Shown: positions 15,713 through 26,800 of the stretch, in pieces | Position numbering within the stretch: the stretch's first letter is position 1 | How the letters are laid out: every line of letters starts with the position of its first letter | IMG/VR virus record: IMGVR_UViG_3300036801_000102 | Span: 1-64,000 of that record | Reading direction: 5' to 3' (one strand) | DNA from: a virus | Length of the DNA: 64,000 bases | The notes under the pieces: generated by a model | What the model saw: the letters and a program-made list of their open reading frames with translations, nothing else | Databases searched by the model: none | Told to the model about the DNA's origin: nothing | Position numbers and translations under genes: made by a program

Positions 15713-16894
15713 ATGGTGGACACATTCACACCTTCTGGGCGGCTCCAGCTACAGACCTTTGGGGGCAATAACCAGACATGGGGCGGCATTGCTGACACGC
15801 AGTACCAGTTGATTGAATCCATGATAACTGGTGTTGTCACAATCGATCTGACTGGCCTTACCTCTTACTCATTGACCGCAAATAACGGTATTCCGGATCA
15901 AGCTCGTCAGTTGGTCTATGTATTCACTGGCGTATTAGCTGACTCGTGCACCGTGACGATTCCTGGTGTTGTCAAGATTGGCTACGCTCAGAATGATACT
16001 TCTGGTGGTTTTAGTGTAATCTTGCAGGTCAGCGGAATTGGCCAGAATATTGTTATCTCGGCTTCGGACCCAGGTGGCACATGGGTACCGTTTTATTGCG
16101 ATGGAACCAACGTTCTTGTGCCCCCGCTCGTCAGCAAACCGATTCCAGGATTCCTGTTTGGTCTAGGTCTATCCAACAACAGTTCTTTCCCAGGAACGTC
16201 TATAAACATCGCTGGCGGTACCGCTACCGACTCGAATGCCATTTATACTATTAGGCTTCCGTCGAGTGGTATTACCAAAACCCTCACCGGACAATGGACG
16301 GCCGGGAGCGGCCCAGGGATGGGGAATGGCGTTACATTACAGCCGTCTACATGGTACGGTGTTTTTCTAATGCTGACCGCTCAGGGCTTCCCTGACGTAT
16401 ACATTGACACATCGACCGTTGCTAATAACTCTCCTCCTGGCACGATAGCGACGCGCCGCATCGGAATGATAAAGGCAGATACAACTTCTAACATAATACA
16501 GTTCTATCAAAATGGAGATTCATTTGATTGGGTCGCGCCAGTTGATGATTTCGACTTCGAAGGTGGTACAACTGCAACGTGGCAGGATCTGCTGATTACG
16601 CTTCCCAGGACCCCTCCTATACAATGCATCGGGAAATACAGGGCGTTCTTTCAGTATTCCCTCACAAGCCCCGGCGTGGGAACATTCTATCTTTACCGGG
16701 CTGGAGAGCAGATTATCAATAATGTCCCTAGTGCGATTGCACAAACTGCAGGTGTCCCTACTGCAATGGGATTGGCTCAAATTACAATTGACAATACCAA
16801 TCAACAAATTAGAGCACATGCTCAGTTTCCCACAGCAAACAGACTTGGAATATCCACTATCGGATGGATCGATACACGAGGTAGGCTGGGCTAA
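15713..16894 (+). CDS. Tail fibre-like protein
   Basis: 393 residues. The N-terminal 'SGRLQLQTFGGNNQTWGGIADTQ' resembles the anchor of many phage fibres ('RL.LQ..G.N..TWG...N'), followed by Thr/Gly/Ser-rich beta sequence without catalytic motifs. The stop overlaps the start of the stabilisation protein gene (16894). Likely a fibre or fibre adaptor attached to the neck. Confidence 0.65.
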   Translation: MVDTFTPSGRLQLQTFGGNNQTWGGIADTQYQLIESMITGVVTIDLTGLTSYSLTANNGIPDQARQLVYVFTGVLADSCTVTIPGVVKIGYAQNDTSGGFSVILQVSGIGQNIVISASDPGGTWVPFYCDGTNVLVPPLVSKPIPGFLFGLGLSNNSSFPGTSINIAGGTATDSNAIYTIRLPSSGITKTLTGQWTAGSGPGMGNGVTLQPSTWYGVFLMLTAQGFPDVYIDTSTVANNSPPGTIATRRIGMIKADTTSNIIQFYQNGDSFDWVAPVDDFDFEGGTTATWQDLLITLPRTPPIQCIGKYRAFFQYSLTSPGVGTFYLYRAGEQIINNVPSAIAQTAGVPTAMGLAQITIDNTNQQIRAHAQFPTANRLGISTIGWIDTRGRLG

Positions 16895-18687
16895 TGCCTT
16901 TCAGAAAACTGACTCTCCGGCCGGGTGTCAATGTTCAGCGCACACAGACATTGAATCAAGGCGGGTGGTCGTTCTCTAATCTGATTAGGTTCAAGGAAGG
17001 GCTGCCAGAAACTGTTGGAGGATGGACTGCTTTTCTTCAGTCTGCGTTACAAGGTGCAATTCGTGCACTGCACGCATGGGCAACCCTAGCTTCGACGGCA
17101 TCACTTGGTATTGGCACTAATCTGCGGCTATACGTGGTGCAAGGCGACCAGAGTTATGATATTACTCCTATAGTGGCGCAGACAACACCGTCCAGTCCAA
17201 TTACTACCATCTCTGGTCAAAGCATTGTCACGATCACAGACCCTAGCATCGCTGGTTTAGGTCTAACTGTTGGTAGTTTCGTTGAATGGGTGGGTGGGTC
17301 TCCGATAAATGCAGTTTCGCTTTCTGGTGAATACACCGTCCTGTCCGTTCCTACGTCAGGTACTTACACAATTGATTCAGGAATCATCGCAAGTGGCTCT
17401 GGTGTAGGTGGTGGTACACCTACCATCTCCTATCTTCTCCCGATCGGCACTATAGATGCTGGAAGCGCGAACGGATGGGGTTCTGGAGCTTGGGGCGAAG
17501 GAACGTGGGGTACGCCACGCGCTGGCGGATCAACGGGCATCACATTGCCGCGGCTGTGGTCTCTCGACAACTGGGGCGAGAACCTGATTGCCAATCCGCG
17601 TGGCCGCGGTATTTATCAGTGGGTCGCTGCCACTGGAACATCTGTGCGTTCGGCTGTTCTGACGAATGCACCGACGATCAGCAATCAGATCGCGGTCGCC
17701 TCGCCGCTTCAGATGCTGCTGGCTTTTGGATGCAGTCCGCCGGCCGGAGGGGCGCAAGATCCGATGCTGGTTGCCTGGTCGGACGTGGGCAACAATACAA
17801 ACTGGACACCGACTGCCGCGAATCAGGCCGGAAGCTTCCGGCTGACGAACGGCTCGCAAATTATGCAAGCGGTTGTGTCACAGCAGCAGGTGCTGGTTTG
17901 GACAGACACAACGCTATACGGCATGCAATACCTTGGGGCGCCGCTGGTCTGGGGGTTTACTCAGCTCGGCGCGTCCTGCGGCGCCATTTCGCCAAACGCT
18001 GTTGGTATCTTCGGCGGCTTCCCTTACTGGATGTCAAATTTCGAGTTCTGGATGTATAACGGAACGGTGCAACAAATAGACTGTTCGCTGAGAGACCAGG
18101 TTTTCAAGAATCTGAATGTTGCGCAAGCATCGAAGATTATCACCTTTGTTAATACCCAACATAGTGAGGTGTCTTGGTTCTATCCTTCGGCTCAATCGAC
18201 TGAGAATGATAGTTATGTGACTATAAATCTGGATCAGCAGCCGCCCATCTGGTACGGTGGATCTCTCTCGCGCACGGCTGCGATCGATAACAATGTCTTT
18301 GGTGGCCCACTGGCGGCAGATGCCACTGGAAATATCTGGAGCCACGAGGTTGGCTATGCAGCGGCCGGGGCTGCAATGCCATGGAAGATTCTTAGTGGTT
18401 TCGTGGACTTAGCAGAGGGCGAGGAATACATATTCGTGGATATGCTGATCCCGGATCAAATAATGACGAATGGTCCGGTTGCCTACACTGTATTTACAAC
18501 CAACTTCCCCGGCGATACGCCACAGCAATATGGTCCGTTCATCGTCAATTCCAGCACAGAGATTGTGCCGTTGCGGGCGCGGGCACGGCAGATCGCCTTT
18601 CAGGTGGACAACAGTCTCGCTGTCGTTGGCTCGTTTTGGCGGCATGGCGCTGTGCGTGCCAGGGCGACCGCTGACGGGAGACAGTAG
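16894..18687 (+). CDS. Tail needle/stabilisation protein (P22 gp10-like)
   Basis: 597 residues. The N-terminus 'LRPGVNVQRTQTLNQGGWSFSNLIRFKEGLPETVGGW' is diagnostic of the phage stabilisation family that includes P22 gp10 and SU10 relatives, which close the portal channel below the adaptor. The rest is a beta-propeller-like run of hydrophobic strands. It supports short-tailed morphology. Confidence 0.8.
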   Translation: MPFRKLTLRPGVNVQRTQTLNQGGWSFSNLIRFKEGLPETVGGWTAFLQSALQGAIRALHAWATLASTASLGIGTNLRLYVVQGDQSYDITPIVAQTTPSSPITTISGQSIVTITDPSIAGLGLTVGSFVEWVGGSPINAVSLSGEYTVLSVPTSGTYTIDSGIIASGSGVGGGTPTISYLLPIGTIDAGSANGWGSGAWGEGTWGTPRAGGSTGITLPRLWSLDNWGENLIANPRGRGIYQWVAATGTSVRSAVLTNAPTISNQIAVASPLQMLLAFGCSPPAGGAQDPMLVAWSDVGNNTNWTPTAANQAGSFRLTNGSQIMQAVVSQQQVLVWTDTTLYGMQYLGAPLVWGFTQLGASCGAISPNAVGIFGGFPYWMSNFEFWMYNGTVQQIDCSLRDQVFKNLNVAQASKIITFVNTQHSEVSWFYPSAQSTENDSYVTINLDQQPPIWYGGSLSRTAAIDNNVFGGPLAADATGNIWSHEVGYAAAGAAMPWKILSGFVDLAEGEEYIFVDMLIPDQIMTNGPVAYTVFTTNFPGDTPQQYGPFIVNSSTEIVPLRARARQIAFQVDNSLAVVGSFWRHGAVRARATADGRQ

Positions 18688-18689
18688 CC

Positions 18690-18953
18690 ATGGGTGCTGT
18701 GCCGCTTCCGCCGTTGCCGCGCTATCAGGGAACTGACCCCATGATGCAGCTCTGGTCGCAGCAGATGATCTACACACTGGAAACCTGGGCACGCTCACTT
18801 CGAGCGCCGGTCGGCGAGAGCTGGACTGTCAACGGGACCACTACAGCTCGGGATGTCGATCCGGCGGTCATAACCACCGTTGCCGGCGTTGTGAATGCTC
18901 TGGGCACGTTGGTCCAGGATCTGGCTCTCGGGGCTCCGGTGAAGGTGACGTGA
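18690..18953 (+). CDS. Small tail-associated protein
   Basis: 87 residues, beginning 'MGAVPLPPLPRY', with a helix around 'QLWSQQMIYTLETWARSL' and a C-terminal 'ESWTVNGTTTARDVDP...VVNALGTLVQDL' segment. This C-terminal pattern is common in small proteins at the end of phage tail modules. Two bases separate it from the stabilisation gene. Confidence 0.6.
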   Translation: MGAVPLPPLPRYQGTDPMMQLWSQQMIYTLETWARSLRAPVGESWTVNGTTTARDVDPAVITTVAGVVNALGTLVQDLALGAPVKVT

Positions 18954-18998
18954 GGTCCACAAAAATGGCGTCAAAACAGCCACGACCATTCGCCCATG

Positions 18999-19036
18999 GA
19001 ACACCAACGAATCATTGTGCTAGTGCCATGGCACTA
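18999..19036 (+). promoter_or_regulatory. Repeated late-gene leader element, copy 2
   Basis: GAACACC to GTGCTAG (18999-19023) is identical to copy 1 except for one A in place of G. It runs straight into a perfect 16-base palindrome, TAGTGCCATGGCACTA (19021-19036). The start codon of the next gene is at 19051, preceded by GTGGAG. Confidence 0.6.
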
Positions 19037-19050
19037 CAGTGGAGCAAACG

Positions 19051-20061
19051 ATGCCGCTTGTTCAGTCGGCCAGTAGGCAAGCAATAGGCGATAATATTCG
19101 TCGAGAAGAAGCTGCAAAAAAACCTTTCCGCCAAGCTCTGGCCATAGCGCTCAGCACGCAGGACCGGAATCGGCGGCGTGCCGCTGGTGGGCCTGCACCG
19201 CAAGCTCCGACCTATCAGACAGCTGGAACGAACATAACCCCGGCTGGGCTTGTTTTAGTTCCGCAGGCCGGCAGTTACAATCTCGACCTGAACTCAGGCG
19301 CCATGACGCCCTCCTCCATGGCAACGCTTTCCAATGTCGCCCAGCGCGGCATGCCGATCGCCGGCACGATTCAAGGTGGACCATATCCGTCTAATTCCGT
19401 AGCTCCACCCCCGCCACCACCAGCTCCGCCGGGGCCGTCACCACAAGCATTGCAGGCAATGATGGACGCTCAGGCATCGCAAGACTGGTTCTCGCAGTTC
19501 GGGCAGGGCGGGACCATGGCAGGCTCACAGCGCTATGGCGGAGCAATTCGCAGAGCTGTCGGTGGCATGACGCCGGCAATGCCCTGGTGGACGAAGAGCG
19601 AGGCTCGTGGCGAGGAGCACGTTCCGGCCGGCCTTATCCACGGCATCACCGGCGGTCGAGCTGATAAGGTGGCGATGAATCTGGCGCCGAATAGTCACGT
19701 CATCCCGTCAGATGTCGTGTCTGGCTGGGGGCAGGGCAACACTGCATCTGGAGCAGCGAACCTCGAGCATGCGTTTCATACTGGTCCCTTTGGCGTTTCG
19801 ATGCCGAAGCCGCCATCTCGAGGGCCGTCCTTTCGCGCGCCTCCAGCGCCACGGCTTGCTCGTGGTGGGGTGCCATCCGAGCGTGGTGGCATTCATACGA
19901 TGGTATCGGACGGCGAGCTGATTGTTCCGCCTGCGGATGTGCATCGGATCGGCGATGGCGATCATGACCGGGGGCATGACTGGCTTGACCGGTTCATTGT
20001 CCATTCACGCAAGCATATCGTTGCACAGACGAAGAAACTAAAGGGACCAGTGCGTGATTAA
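19051..20061 (+). CDS. Phage virion-associated protein with DNIRRE motif
   Basis: 336 residues from ATG 19051 (GTGGAG six bases upstream). The N-terminal 'RQAIGDNIRREEAAKKPFRQALAIAL' matches a short helix motif found at the termini of many phage structural proteins. A Pro-rich linker follows, then a Gly-rich basic middle and a C-terminal 'GIHTMVSDGELIVPPADVHRIGDGD' segment. The same C-terminal motif occurs beside ejection-protein genes in other podoviruses. Exact role unknown. Confidence 0.6.
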   Translation: MPLVQSASRQAIGDNIRREEAAKKPFRQALAIALSTQDRNRRRAAGGPAPQAPTYQTAGTNITPAGLVLVPQAGSYNLDLNSGAMTPSSMATLSNVAQRGMPIAGTIQGGPYPSNSVAPPPPPPAPPGPSPQALQAMMDAQASQDWFSQFGQGGTMAGSQRYGGAIRRAVGGMTPAMPWWTKSEARGEEHVPAGLIHGITGGRADKVAMNLAPNSHVIPSDVVSGWGQGNTASGAANLEHAFHTGPFGVSMPKPPSRGPSFRAPPAPRLARGGVPSERGGIHTMVSDGELIVPPADVHRIGDGDHDRGHDWLDRFIVHSRKHIVAQTKKLKGPVRD

Positions 20062-20557
20062 GCCTTCCAGTGTCAGAATAGCTCGGGCAGATGATTCCGA
20101 AGGGATGTTCTCGCTGATCGTTGCATCTGGCCGCGAATGGGCACTCGGAAGCCAAAACCATGACAAGGTGCGTGCAGTCATAGCCTTGGGAGTTGACACG
20201 ACATCGCTGCATGATCCGGACGGTGGACCACTCATGCGGCCAATCTTCGGTGTCATAGACGGCCCGATGGGAATCGAAGGGATGTGCGGTCTTTACCCAA
20301 TGCAGCAGTGGGATTCAGATGACCTCTATCTGCGTGGTTTTTTCTTCTTTGTCCGTGTGGAGTGTCGTAGGAGTACCCATGCGAAGAGCCTTCTGCAGTT
20401 CGGCAATTGGTTCTCTGATCGCTCAGAAATGCCGCTCGTATGGGAGATGCTAAATCCCCAGCACACTGTCGAGAAGGCTAAGCTGTTCGCGCGCCATGCT
20501 AATCTTGCTGGGTATCTGTTTATGCATCAGCCAATGAAGCAGGCAGTCGCTGCATGA
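20054..20557 (+). CDS. GNAT-like phage protein 1
   Basis: 167 residues from GTG 20054, seven bases after AAGGGA and overlapping the previous stop by eight bases. The pattern 'VRIARADDSEGMFSLI', a central 'DDLYLRGFFFFVRVECRRSTHAKSLLQF' and 'LARHANLAGYLFMHQP' follows the strand order of GNAT N-acetyltransferases. Such proteins occur next to ejection proteins in podoviruses. Acceptor and activity are unknown. Paralogue of the next gene. Confidence 0.6.
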   Translation: MIKPSSVRIARADDSEGMFSLIVASGREWALGSQNHDKVRAVIALGVDTTSLHDPDGGPLMRPIFGVIDGPMGIEGMCGLYPMQQWDSDDLYLRGFFFFVRVECRRSTHAKSLLQFGNWFSDRSEMPLVWEMLNPQHTVEKAKLFARHANLAGYLFMHQPMKQAVAA

Positions 20558-21057
20558 CTGAATTCCCCAAAGGGGTGCGACTGGCACAAGCAGGTGACGA
20601 AAAGCGCCTCTTCGATTTGTGCTTCATCGCGCATGAAGAAAATGGCTGGGGAAGCATGGACCCAGAGACGGTCAATGCGACCATCCGCAAGGCTACGCAG
20701 CGTGAGGGCTGCGTTATTGCTATCATCGATGGGCCTGAGAGGGTTGAGGCAGCCATTGGACTGCAGCCAACTGTCCCCTGGTTCTGCAAGAGTGATATTG
20801 CTACCAATTGGTACTGGTGCGAACTCTTCTGGTACGTGCACCCCCTGCATCGACGATCTCGGCATGCAGTCAAGCTGTTCAGGTTTACGCAGTGGTGGGA
20901 GGAGCAAATCCATGCTCCCGTGCTGATTTCGTTGATGCCTCGCGAGGATCTTGAAAAGAAGGAGAAGCTGTGCGCGCGGTTTGGCACGCACATTGGTTCG
21001 ACCTTCCTGATCGGGAACGGCAAGAAGACGTACGCTGAGGTAGCCAGCAATGTCTAG
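20554..21057 (+). CDS. GNAT-like phage protein 2
   Basis: 167 residues, the same length as the preceding gene and similarly built: 'VRLAQAGDEKRLFDLC', a central 'WYWCELFWYVHPLHRRSRHAVKLFRF' and 'KLCARFGTHIGSTFLIGNGKK'. It overlaps its neighbour by four bases and the ejection gene by eight, so all are translated together. Tandem duplication followed by divergence is the simplest origin. Confidence 0.6.
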   Translation: MTEFPKGVRLAQAGDEKRLFDLCFIAHEENGWGSMDPETVNATIRKATQREGCVIAIIDGPERVEAAIGLQPTVPWFCKSDIATNWYWCELFWYVHPLHRRSRHAVKLFRFTQWWEEQIHAPVLISLMPREDLEKKEKLCARFGTHIGSTFLIGNGKKTYAEVASNV

Positions 21058-23842
21058 CGGCGGTGGCGGCACAAATACAATTCAGCAATCAGGACCGCCG
21101 CCAGCGGTTCTTTTGAACTATCAGGATGTCTACAACCAAGCCAAGCAGGTAGCTTCAAATCCGTATCCGAACTATAACAGCCAGTTGGTTGCGGGATTTC
21201 AGCCGCAGCAGATAGCCGGCTTCAATAATATCAACACGGCGATCAACGCTGCTACGCCGTTTCTAAATCAGGCATCGAATTACACAGCCAATGCGGCTGG
21301 CCTAATGGACCCGGCAAACTTCGCCGGTAATCAGCAGCCGTTCCAGGACCAGCAGCTTGCAAGTTGGCTCAACACTGGGCTGGGCGACGTTAATACGGCA
21401 ATGGGGACTTCGGGTAGGGCCTCGGGGACTTCATTGACGGCAGCGGGGATGTCAGCCGCGGCAGCGGGCGCCCTGAATGCACGGAATTTCGGCTCGACGG
21501 TCGGCAACTACTACAACCCGTATGCAAATGCCGTCATTGCGCCGACTCAGGCTTTGTTCAATCAGCAGAACGCCACACAGCTCAATCAGGTCAGAGGGAA
21601 CGCAGCATCTCAAGGCGCGTTTGGCGGTGATCGAGAGGCTGTAGCAGAAGCACAGACAGCGCAGCAGCAGCAGCTCGCCGAGGCCCCGACGCTGGCTGGT
21701 CTGCAAAGTGCCGGGTACGCGCAAGCTGTACAGAATGCACTCGCTGCAGCAGGACAGCAGCAACAGGCAGCATCACAGCTGCAACAGACAGCGGCACAGC
21801 AGCAACAGACAGCAGGGCTCCAGAGCCAGGTTGGCGCTCAGACAGCTGGCATGGGCGCCACCCAGCTATCAGGCTTCAATGCCGCGACTGGCGCGCTCCA
21901 GGGTGATGCATGGCTCAATTCGCAAGCCGGCTTCGGCATGGGCAACCTTGGCAATGAAGCGCAGAGCCTCGGGCTACAAGGGGCACAGGCTCAAATCGGA
22001 GCCGGGGCGCTTCAGCAGCAACTTGCGCAGGAAGAGCTGACCGTCCCGTACCAGCAGTTTCAGGCCGCAGAGGCGTATCCTTACCAGACCACCGGATATC
22101 TTGAAGGCTTGGCTACCGGAACGGGCAGCCTGTCTGGGCAGCAAGGAACCACAACAGGGCCTAGCCCCTCGTCACTGTCACAGATCGCAGGATTAGGACT
22201 TACCGGCGTTGGCGTGCTCGGGGCAACTGGGGCCTTTGGTGCAGGAGGATGGCTGACCGGGGCTGGAGCAGCCGGCGCGGCTGGTATGACAGCTGCTGAG
22301 GCAGCATCTGCGGCTGCTGCGGCAGACGCGACATGGGGCGGTGCTCTTGCTGCTGGTGCTCTTGCTGCTGCTCGGGGCGGGCGCGTTGGTCCGCAAGACG
22401 TAGTTCGTGCCTTACGCGGGCTTCACGTACCGCATCGGGATGATGGGGGTGGCGTCACACCCAATCCGGCGATGACGGCGATGTTCGGCGGCAATCCACT
22501 CAACACTAACCTCTATTCGATGTATCAGAGACTGCCGACCGAGAAGCTGCAGGAGCTTGCTGCACGCTCGCCAGGCAATTCTATGCTGTCTCGTGCTTTG
22601 CAGATGCGACGAATGGCGCCGCAAGCTGATCCGGCTATGCAGCCTCAGTCGCAGCCTGGATTGAGTACTGCACAACTGCAGGCAAGTGGGCCGCAGTCTC
22701 AGTCAGCGCCGGCTGGATTTGCGGAAGGTGGCGACGTTGGAGACCCGACTGGAGGCTTCCAGATTCAGAACGATTCATGGACGCCTCCCCCGATTGTTGG
22801 CGGCGATGTGCGTCAAGAACAATTGCCTCCGCTGCCGACTGCTGGAGCAGCGCCGATTGCTGGCCTGTCGCCACAGATGCCGCGGTCGCCGACTGGGATG
22901 CAGGACACTGGTGAACCGATAACTGGCGCGCCTCACTCAATCAGGACGCCTGACACCAACATTGAGTCGCATCGGGAGCAGGTCGGCGGTCTTGGTCCAT
23001 CTCATTCGGATTTCATGTCTGGCCCATGGGGCACGTTGCTTGCTGCTGGACTCGGCATCATGGGCGGCAGATCGCCATACCCAGGAGTCAATATCGGCGC
23101 AGGTGGGCTCGAGGGACTTCAGGTCGCGGAGCAGGCGAAAATGCGTCAGGCTCAGATGGACTCGAACAACCTGTATCGTTCGGCGTTGATTGGCAACCGC
23201 CAGCAAGGTCTAGATATTCAACAGGAGCGCGCCAGCACCTATGGCACCGCGGTTAACAACCGTCAGGACTACCAGAACCAGACGCTTGCTTTGCGAGGTG
23301 CAATTGCTGACCGAGCAGCTCAGCTTCGGTCCCAAGGGCTCGACCAGAACCAAGCCAATGCGCAGGCAAGGCTGGACATCGCACGAACCAATTCTGGTAT
23401 CAGCCAGCAGCGCGCCGATCAGCAAGGCACATATCAGGGAATCCGAGCCGGCCAGACTGACCAAGGGCTTGCATTGAGGGCACAGGCTATCGCGCAGAGC
23501 CAGCAAGCATCCGACGCGCGGCTGGCTCTAACCAAAAGTGGCCAAGATTCAACAGGTGCCAATCGTGACATTGCCTCCGCGGCACAGTTGGCAGCATCTG
23601 GAGCGTACAAGGACTTCCCGACAGCGTTACAGGCAGTACAGAAAGGACGTTCGACGCAGCCCAAGCCAGTCCAAGCGGTTACTCCATCAGCTAATCAGCC
23701 GCAGTCGCAGGAAACGTGGCCGAATTTGCCTCGTGGTGCTCCGACTCCAGAAGCGATCCAATTCCTCAAGGCGCATCCTGATCTAGCGCCACAATTCAAG
23801 CAGTACTACGGCGCTGACCCTGCCCAATTCTTGGGACAGTAA
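21050..23842 (+). CDS. DNA ejection / internal virion protein, Gln-rich
   Basis: 930 residues. Residues about 50-350 are helical and Gln/Ala-rich, predicted coiled coil. About 375-425 is a Gly/Ala hydrophobic stretch that could insert into membrane. The rest is Gln/Pro-rich, with helices such as 'QQGLDIQQERASTYGTAVNN'. Composition and position (before the transglycosylase-bearing giant) match P22 gp16/gp20-type or T7 gp15-type proteins that leave the capsid with the DNA. No enzymatic motif seen. Confidence 0.65.
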   Translation: MSSGGGGTNTIQQSGPPPAVLLNYQDVYNQAKQVASNPYPNYNSQLVAGFQPQQIAGFNNINTAINAATPFLNQASNYTANAAGLMDPANFAGNQQPFQDQQLASWLNTGLGDVNTAMGTSGRASGTSLTAAGMSAAAAGALNARNFGSTVGNYYNPYANAVIAPTQALFNQQNATQLNQVRGNAASQGAFGGDREAVAEAQTAQQQQLAEAPTLAGLQSAGYAQAVQNALAAAGQQQQAASQLQQTAAQQQQTAGLQSQVGAQTAGMGATQLSGFNAATGALQGDAWLNSQAGFGMGNLGNEAQSLGLQGAQAQIGAGALQQQLAQEELTVPYQQFQAAEAYPYQTTGYLEGLATGTGSLSGQQGTTTGPSPSSLSQIAGLGLTGVGVLGATGAFGAGGWLTGAGAAGAAGMTAAEAASAAAAADATWGGALAAGALAAARGGRVGPQDVVRALRGLHVPHRDDGGGVTPNPAMTAMFGGNPLNTNLYSMYQRLPTEKLQELAARSPGNSMLSRALQMRRMAPQADPAMQPQSQPGLSTAQLQASGPQSQSAPAGFAEGGDVGDPTGGFQIQNDSWTPPPIVGGDVRQEQLPPLPTAGAAPIAGLSPQMPRSPTGMQDTGEPITGAPHSIRTPDTNIESHREQVGGLGPSHSDFMSGPWGTLLAAGLGIMGGRSPYPGVNIGAGGLEGLQVAEQAKMRQAQMDSNNLYRSALIGNRQQGLDIQQERASTYGTAVNNRQDYQNQTLALRGAIADRAAQLRSQGLDQNQANAQARLDIARTNSGISQQRADQQGTYQGIRAGQTDQGLALRAQAIAQSQQASDARLALTKSGQDSTGANRDIASAAQLAASGAYKDFPTALQAVQKGRSTQPKPVQAVTPSANQPQSQETWPNLPRGAPTPEAIQFLKAHPDLAPQFKQYYGADPAQFLGQ

Positions 23843-26800
23843 ATGGCCGAAGATGCCAACCCATTTGCTCAGTTCGACTCAGGGGATGCTAGACCGTCAC
23901 CTGCAGTGCTCGCTGCTGCAGTTGACCATGCTGGGCAGCAGCACGACGTAGACCCGGACCTCATCCATTTGTTCATTAATCAGGAAAGTGGTGGTGATCC
24001 ACGAGCGGTCTCAACTCAGGGTGCGGCTGGGCTAATGCAGCTCATGCCGGAAACAGCTGCCACACTTGGTGTGCGCGATCTTTTCAACTGGCGCCAGAGT
24101 TTGGACGCTGGGACTCGTTATCTGAAGCAAGGGCTGAACACTTACAACGGGCGCGTCGATCTGGCCGCTGCCTATTACCATGGTGGTCCTGATGTGGATC
24201 AGTGGGGACCGAAGACCGCAGATTACTCTGACCGCGTTATGCAGGCATACCAGGCGAGGAAGGCTGCTCAACAGCAACAGAGACCAACTCAGGAGACGAA
24301 TCCATTTGCTCAGTTCGATAAGTCTCCGCCGCAGCAGGTCAATCCGTTTGCTCAGTTCGACAAGCCAGCGCCGGCTACTGGCACGACGAGCGATGCCGGT
24401 AGACCGCTCACAAGTCGACAGACCGTGTCACAGATGCCGATGGCCAAGACTGAGGCAGAGGCTCCGGTGCCTCCTGGGCAGCAGGCACAAACGCCGCTTG
24501 TTGGCGGACCTACACCCGAAGGGAAGGCGATCATTGAGGCGGCCAAAGAGGGCTGGCAGAACACGCCTGACCTTCTTACCCCGATGGCCCAGCAGTGGGC
24601 TGATGCGCACGGCCTGGGCGGCGATGCCCGAGCGCTGGGGTGGGTGTTAAAGGGCTTCAACGCAGCGTGGTCTGGCGCCACAGAGACGGCCAATCAGATC
24701 GGCACAGCATTCGGACAGCCGCTTCTGGGTCGCGATGCCGCTGCTATGATCGAAACCGCCGGCATGACTGGTGCACCTCACGTGCCGCTCAGAGAGGCAT
24801 TGCGTGGGATGCCGGAGTCTGCTGCTCCAGCGGAAGTTTCACGTGAAGCATTGGCCGACATCGCGACCGGTAAGCCAGAGGCTACGCCGAACGCAGGGCT
24901 ACCGACATTGCAGCGGATGGCGGCGGAGGCGACTGAACGTCAGAAGGCTGCAGAAAACGCGGCAGTGGAGGATACGCCGAAGCCACCAGTAACGCCCGAG
25001 GCGCGAGCTACGGAGGAGTTGCAGGCGGTCGCGGAGCCCGCTCAGGCTGCTGCTCCAGAACCAGTAAAGCCGGCTCCAGTGTCACCTCCACCAGAGGTGC
25101 TCGCCACGCCACCGCAGGAGTCGACCGCAGAAGCAGCGCGGGCAGCAGGAGTTACGGAGCCAGAGATTGCCGCCAATCCATTTGCGCGGTTCGACGAGCC
25201 AGCCGTTTCGGAAAATACCTCCCTTTTCCCGGAAGCTGAGCCGTTAACCCCTGCACCTAAGCTAGGCAACGTCACGCCATATGAGCCGATTCCGCGGGAG
25301 CCAACGCGGCTGATAAATTTCCTGCGCCAGCCGACCGTGCTCAACCAGGGAACCGTTCACGAAACCACGCTACCAGGCGGCTTACAGGATGCTGGCGGCG
25401 ATCTGAAAGCCATCCTCGGTGGCACCAAGGGTCGGCCGGGGCTGATAAGCAAAAATGGCCGAACACTGGATGATGCAGCATTGATGGCCTGGGAATCCGG
25501 CTATCTACCAGGCGCGGAGCGGCCAGACACGAACATGCTGCTGGACGCGATCCGCGACGATCACAACGGCGTGCCACGGTACTCTGAGCATGATCTGGAT
25601 CGGGTGGAAGCCTATCACGCCGCTACCGAGAGAAATGCCGAGATTGACCGGCTATCGACTGAACACGAAAATCCTACGGCTGGGCGCACGCGTGATCAGT
25701 TTTTCGATGACCTTGCCGATCGTATGTCTACGGATGACTTTGCACGCGAGATTGCTGCGCAAGATGATGCTGGTGCTGCGGCATACGCCGAGTTCGAGAA
25801 GCAGGCGAAGTCAGTTGCGTCGGAAGCACGGAATGCGCGAGACTTCTATGGCCAGTCGCAGGCGCGATCCTTGGAGGATCTGGAACGTGAATATGCATCG
25901 GAGACTGCGGCTCCAGCGCTGGGCCAACATGAAGCGAGCGGCGAGCAACCCGGACTTGCCGGAGAGCCTTCGGCAGCTGGCCAGGAAAGCAATGCACCAC
26001 GCGGAGGTGTCACTAGGGATGCTGGACGCACAGCGGCGGCGGACCATGCGGAAACTGACATCCTCGGGAAAGAAGTAGTCCAACCGCGCGCCAAGGCTAC
26101 GCCGGAACCTACGATCCGCAACGACACGCGTCAGGATGTGATGCCCGGCATGGAGCCATCAGCTCGCCAGGCACAGGAGGCGCGCGATGCCCAGGGCCGG
26201 GGGGCGCTGCAATCTGACGTGCCGCAGAAAAAGGCGGACGAAGGGCTGTTCGCACCAGATACCACCGGACAGGGTACGCTCTACAGCTTCCCAGGCGCGT
26301 TGTTCGATCCGGCCGCCTGGCGGCGGGCGTTCGGAAACCTGGGGCACCAGGTGCAGACCAATCCGCAATTTGAACTATTGCGTGACAAGCGGGGCATAGC
26401 CTTCGCTGCAGGCGAGATTAGAGCAGGATTGGCACCCACGTCCTACCGTGGCGCCAAGCCGATGGAGTACGCATTGCGGCAGCACAATGCTGCTTCGGCA
26501 CATGCTTACGACCAATCATTCCATGCACTCGAACAAGTTCGTGCCGCAGTAGACAAGTTGCCCAAGGATGCGCAGATCGAATTCACCGATCGTATGGAGC
26601 GCGGAGTTGCACAGCCGACGCCAGAGTTACAGACGATTGCGGATGCGCTGCGCAGCCAGCTTGATGGCTGGGCAACGAAGATTCAGGGCCTTGGCAAAGG
26701 CTATCTTGCGAACGCCGTTGAAAACTACATAGGCCACATCTGGGGCAACTATGCTGACTGGGCTGCGCAGCGACAGACAACGCTTCCACAAACCGCAATG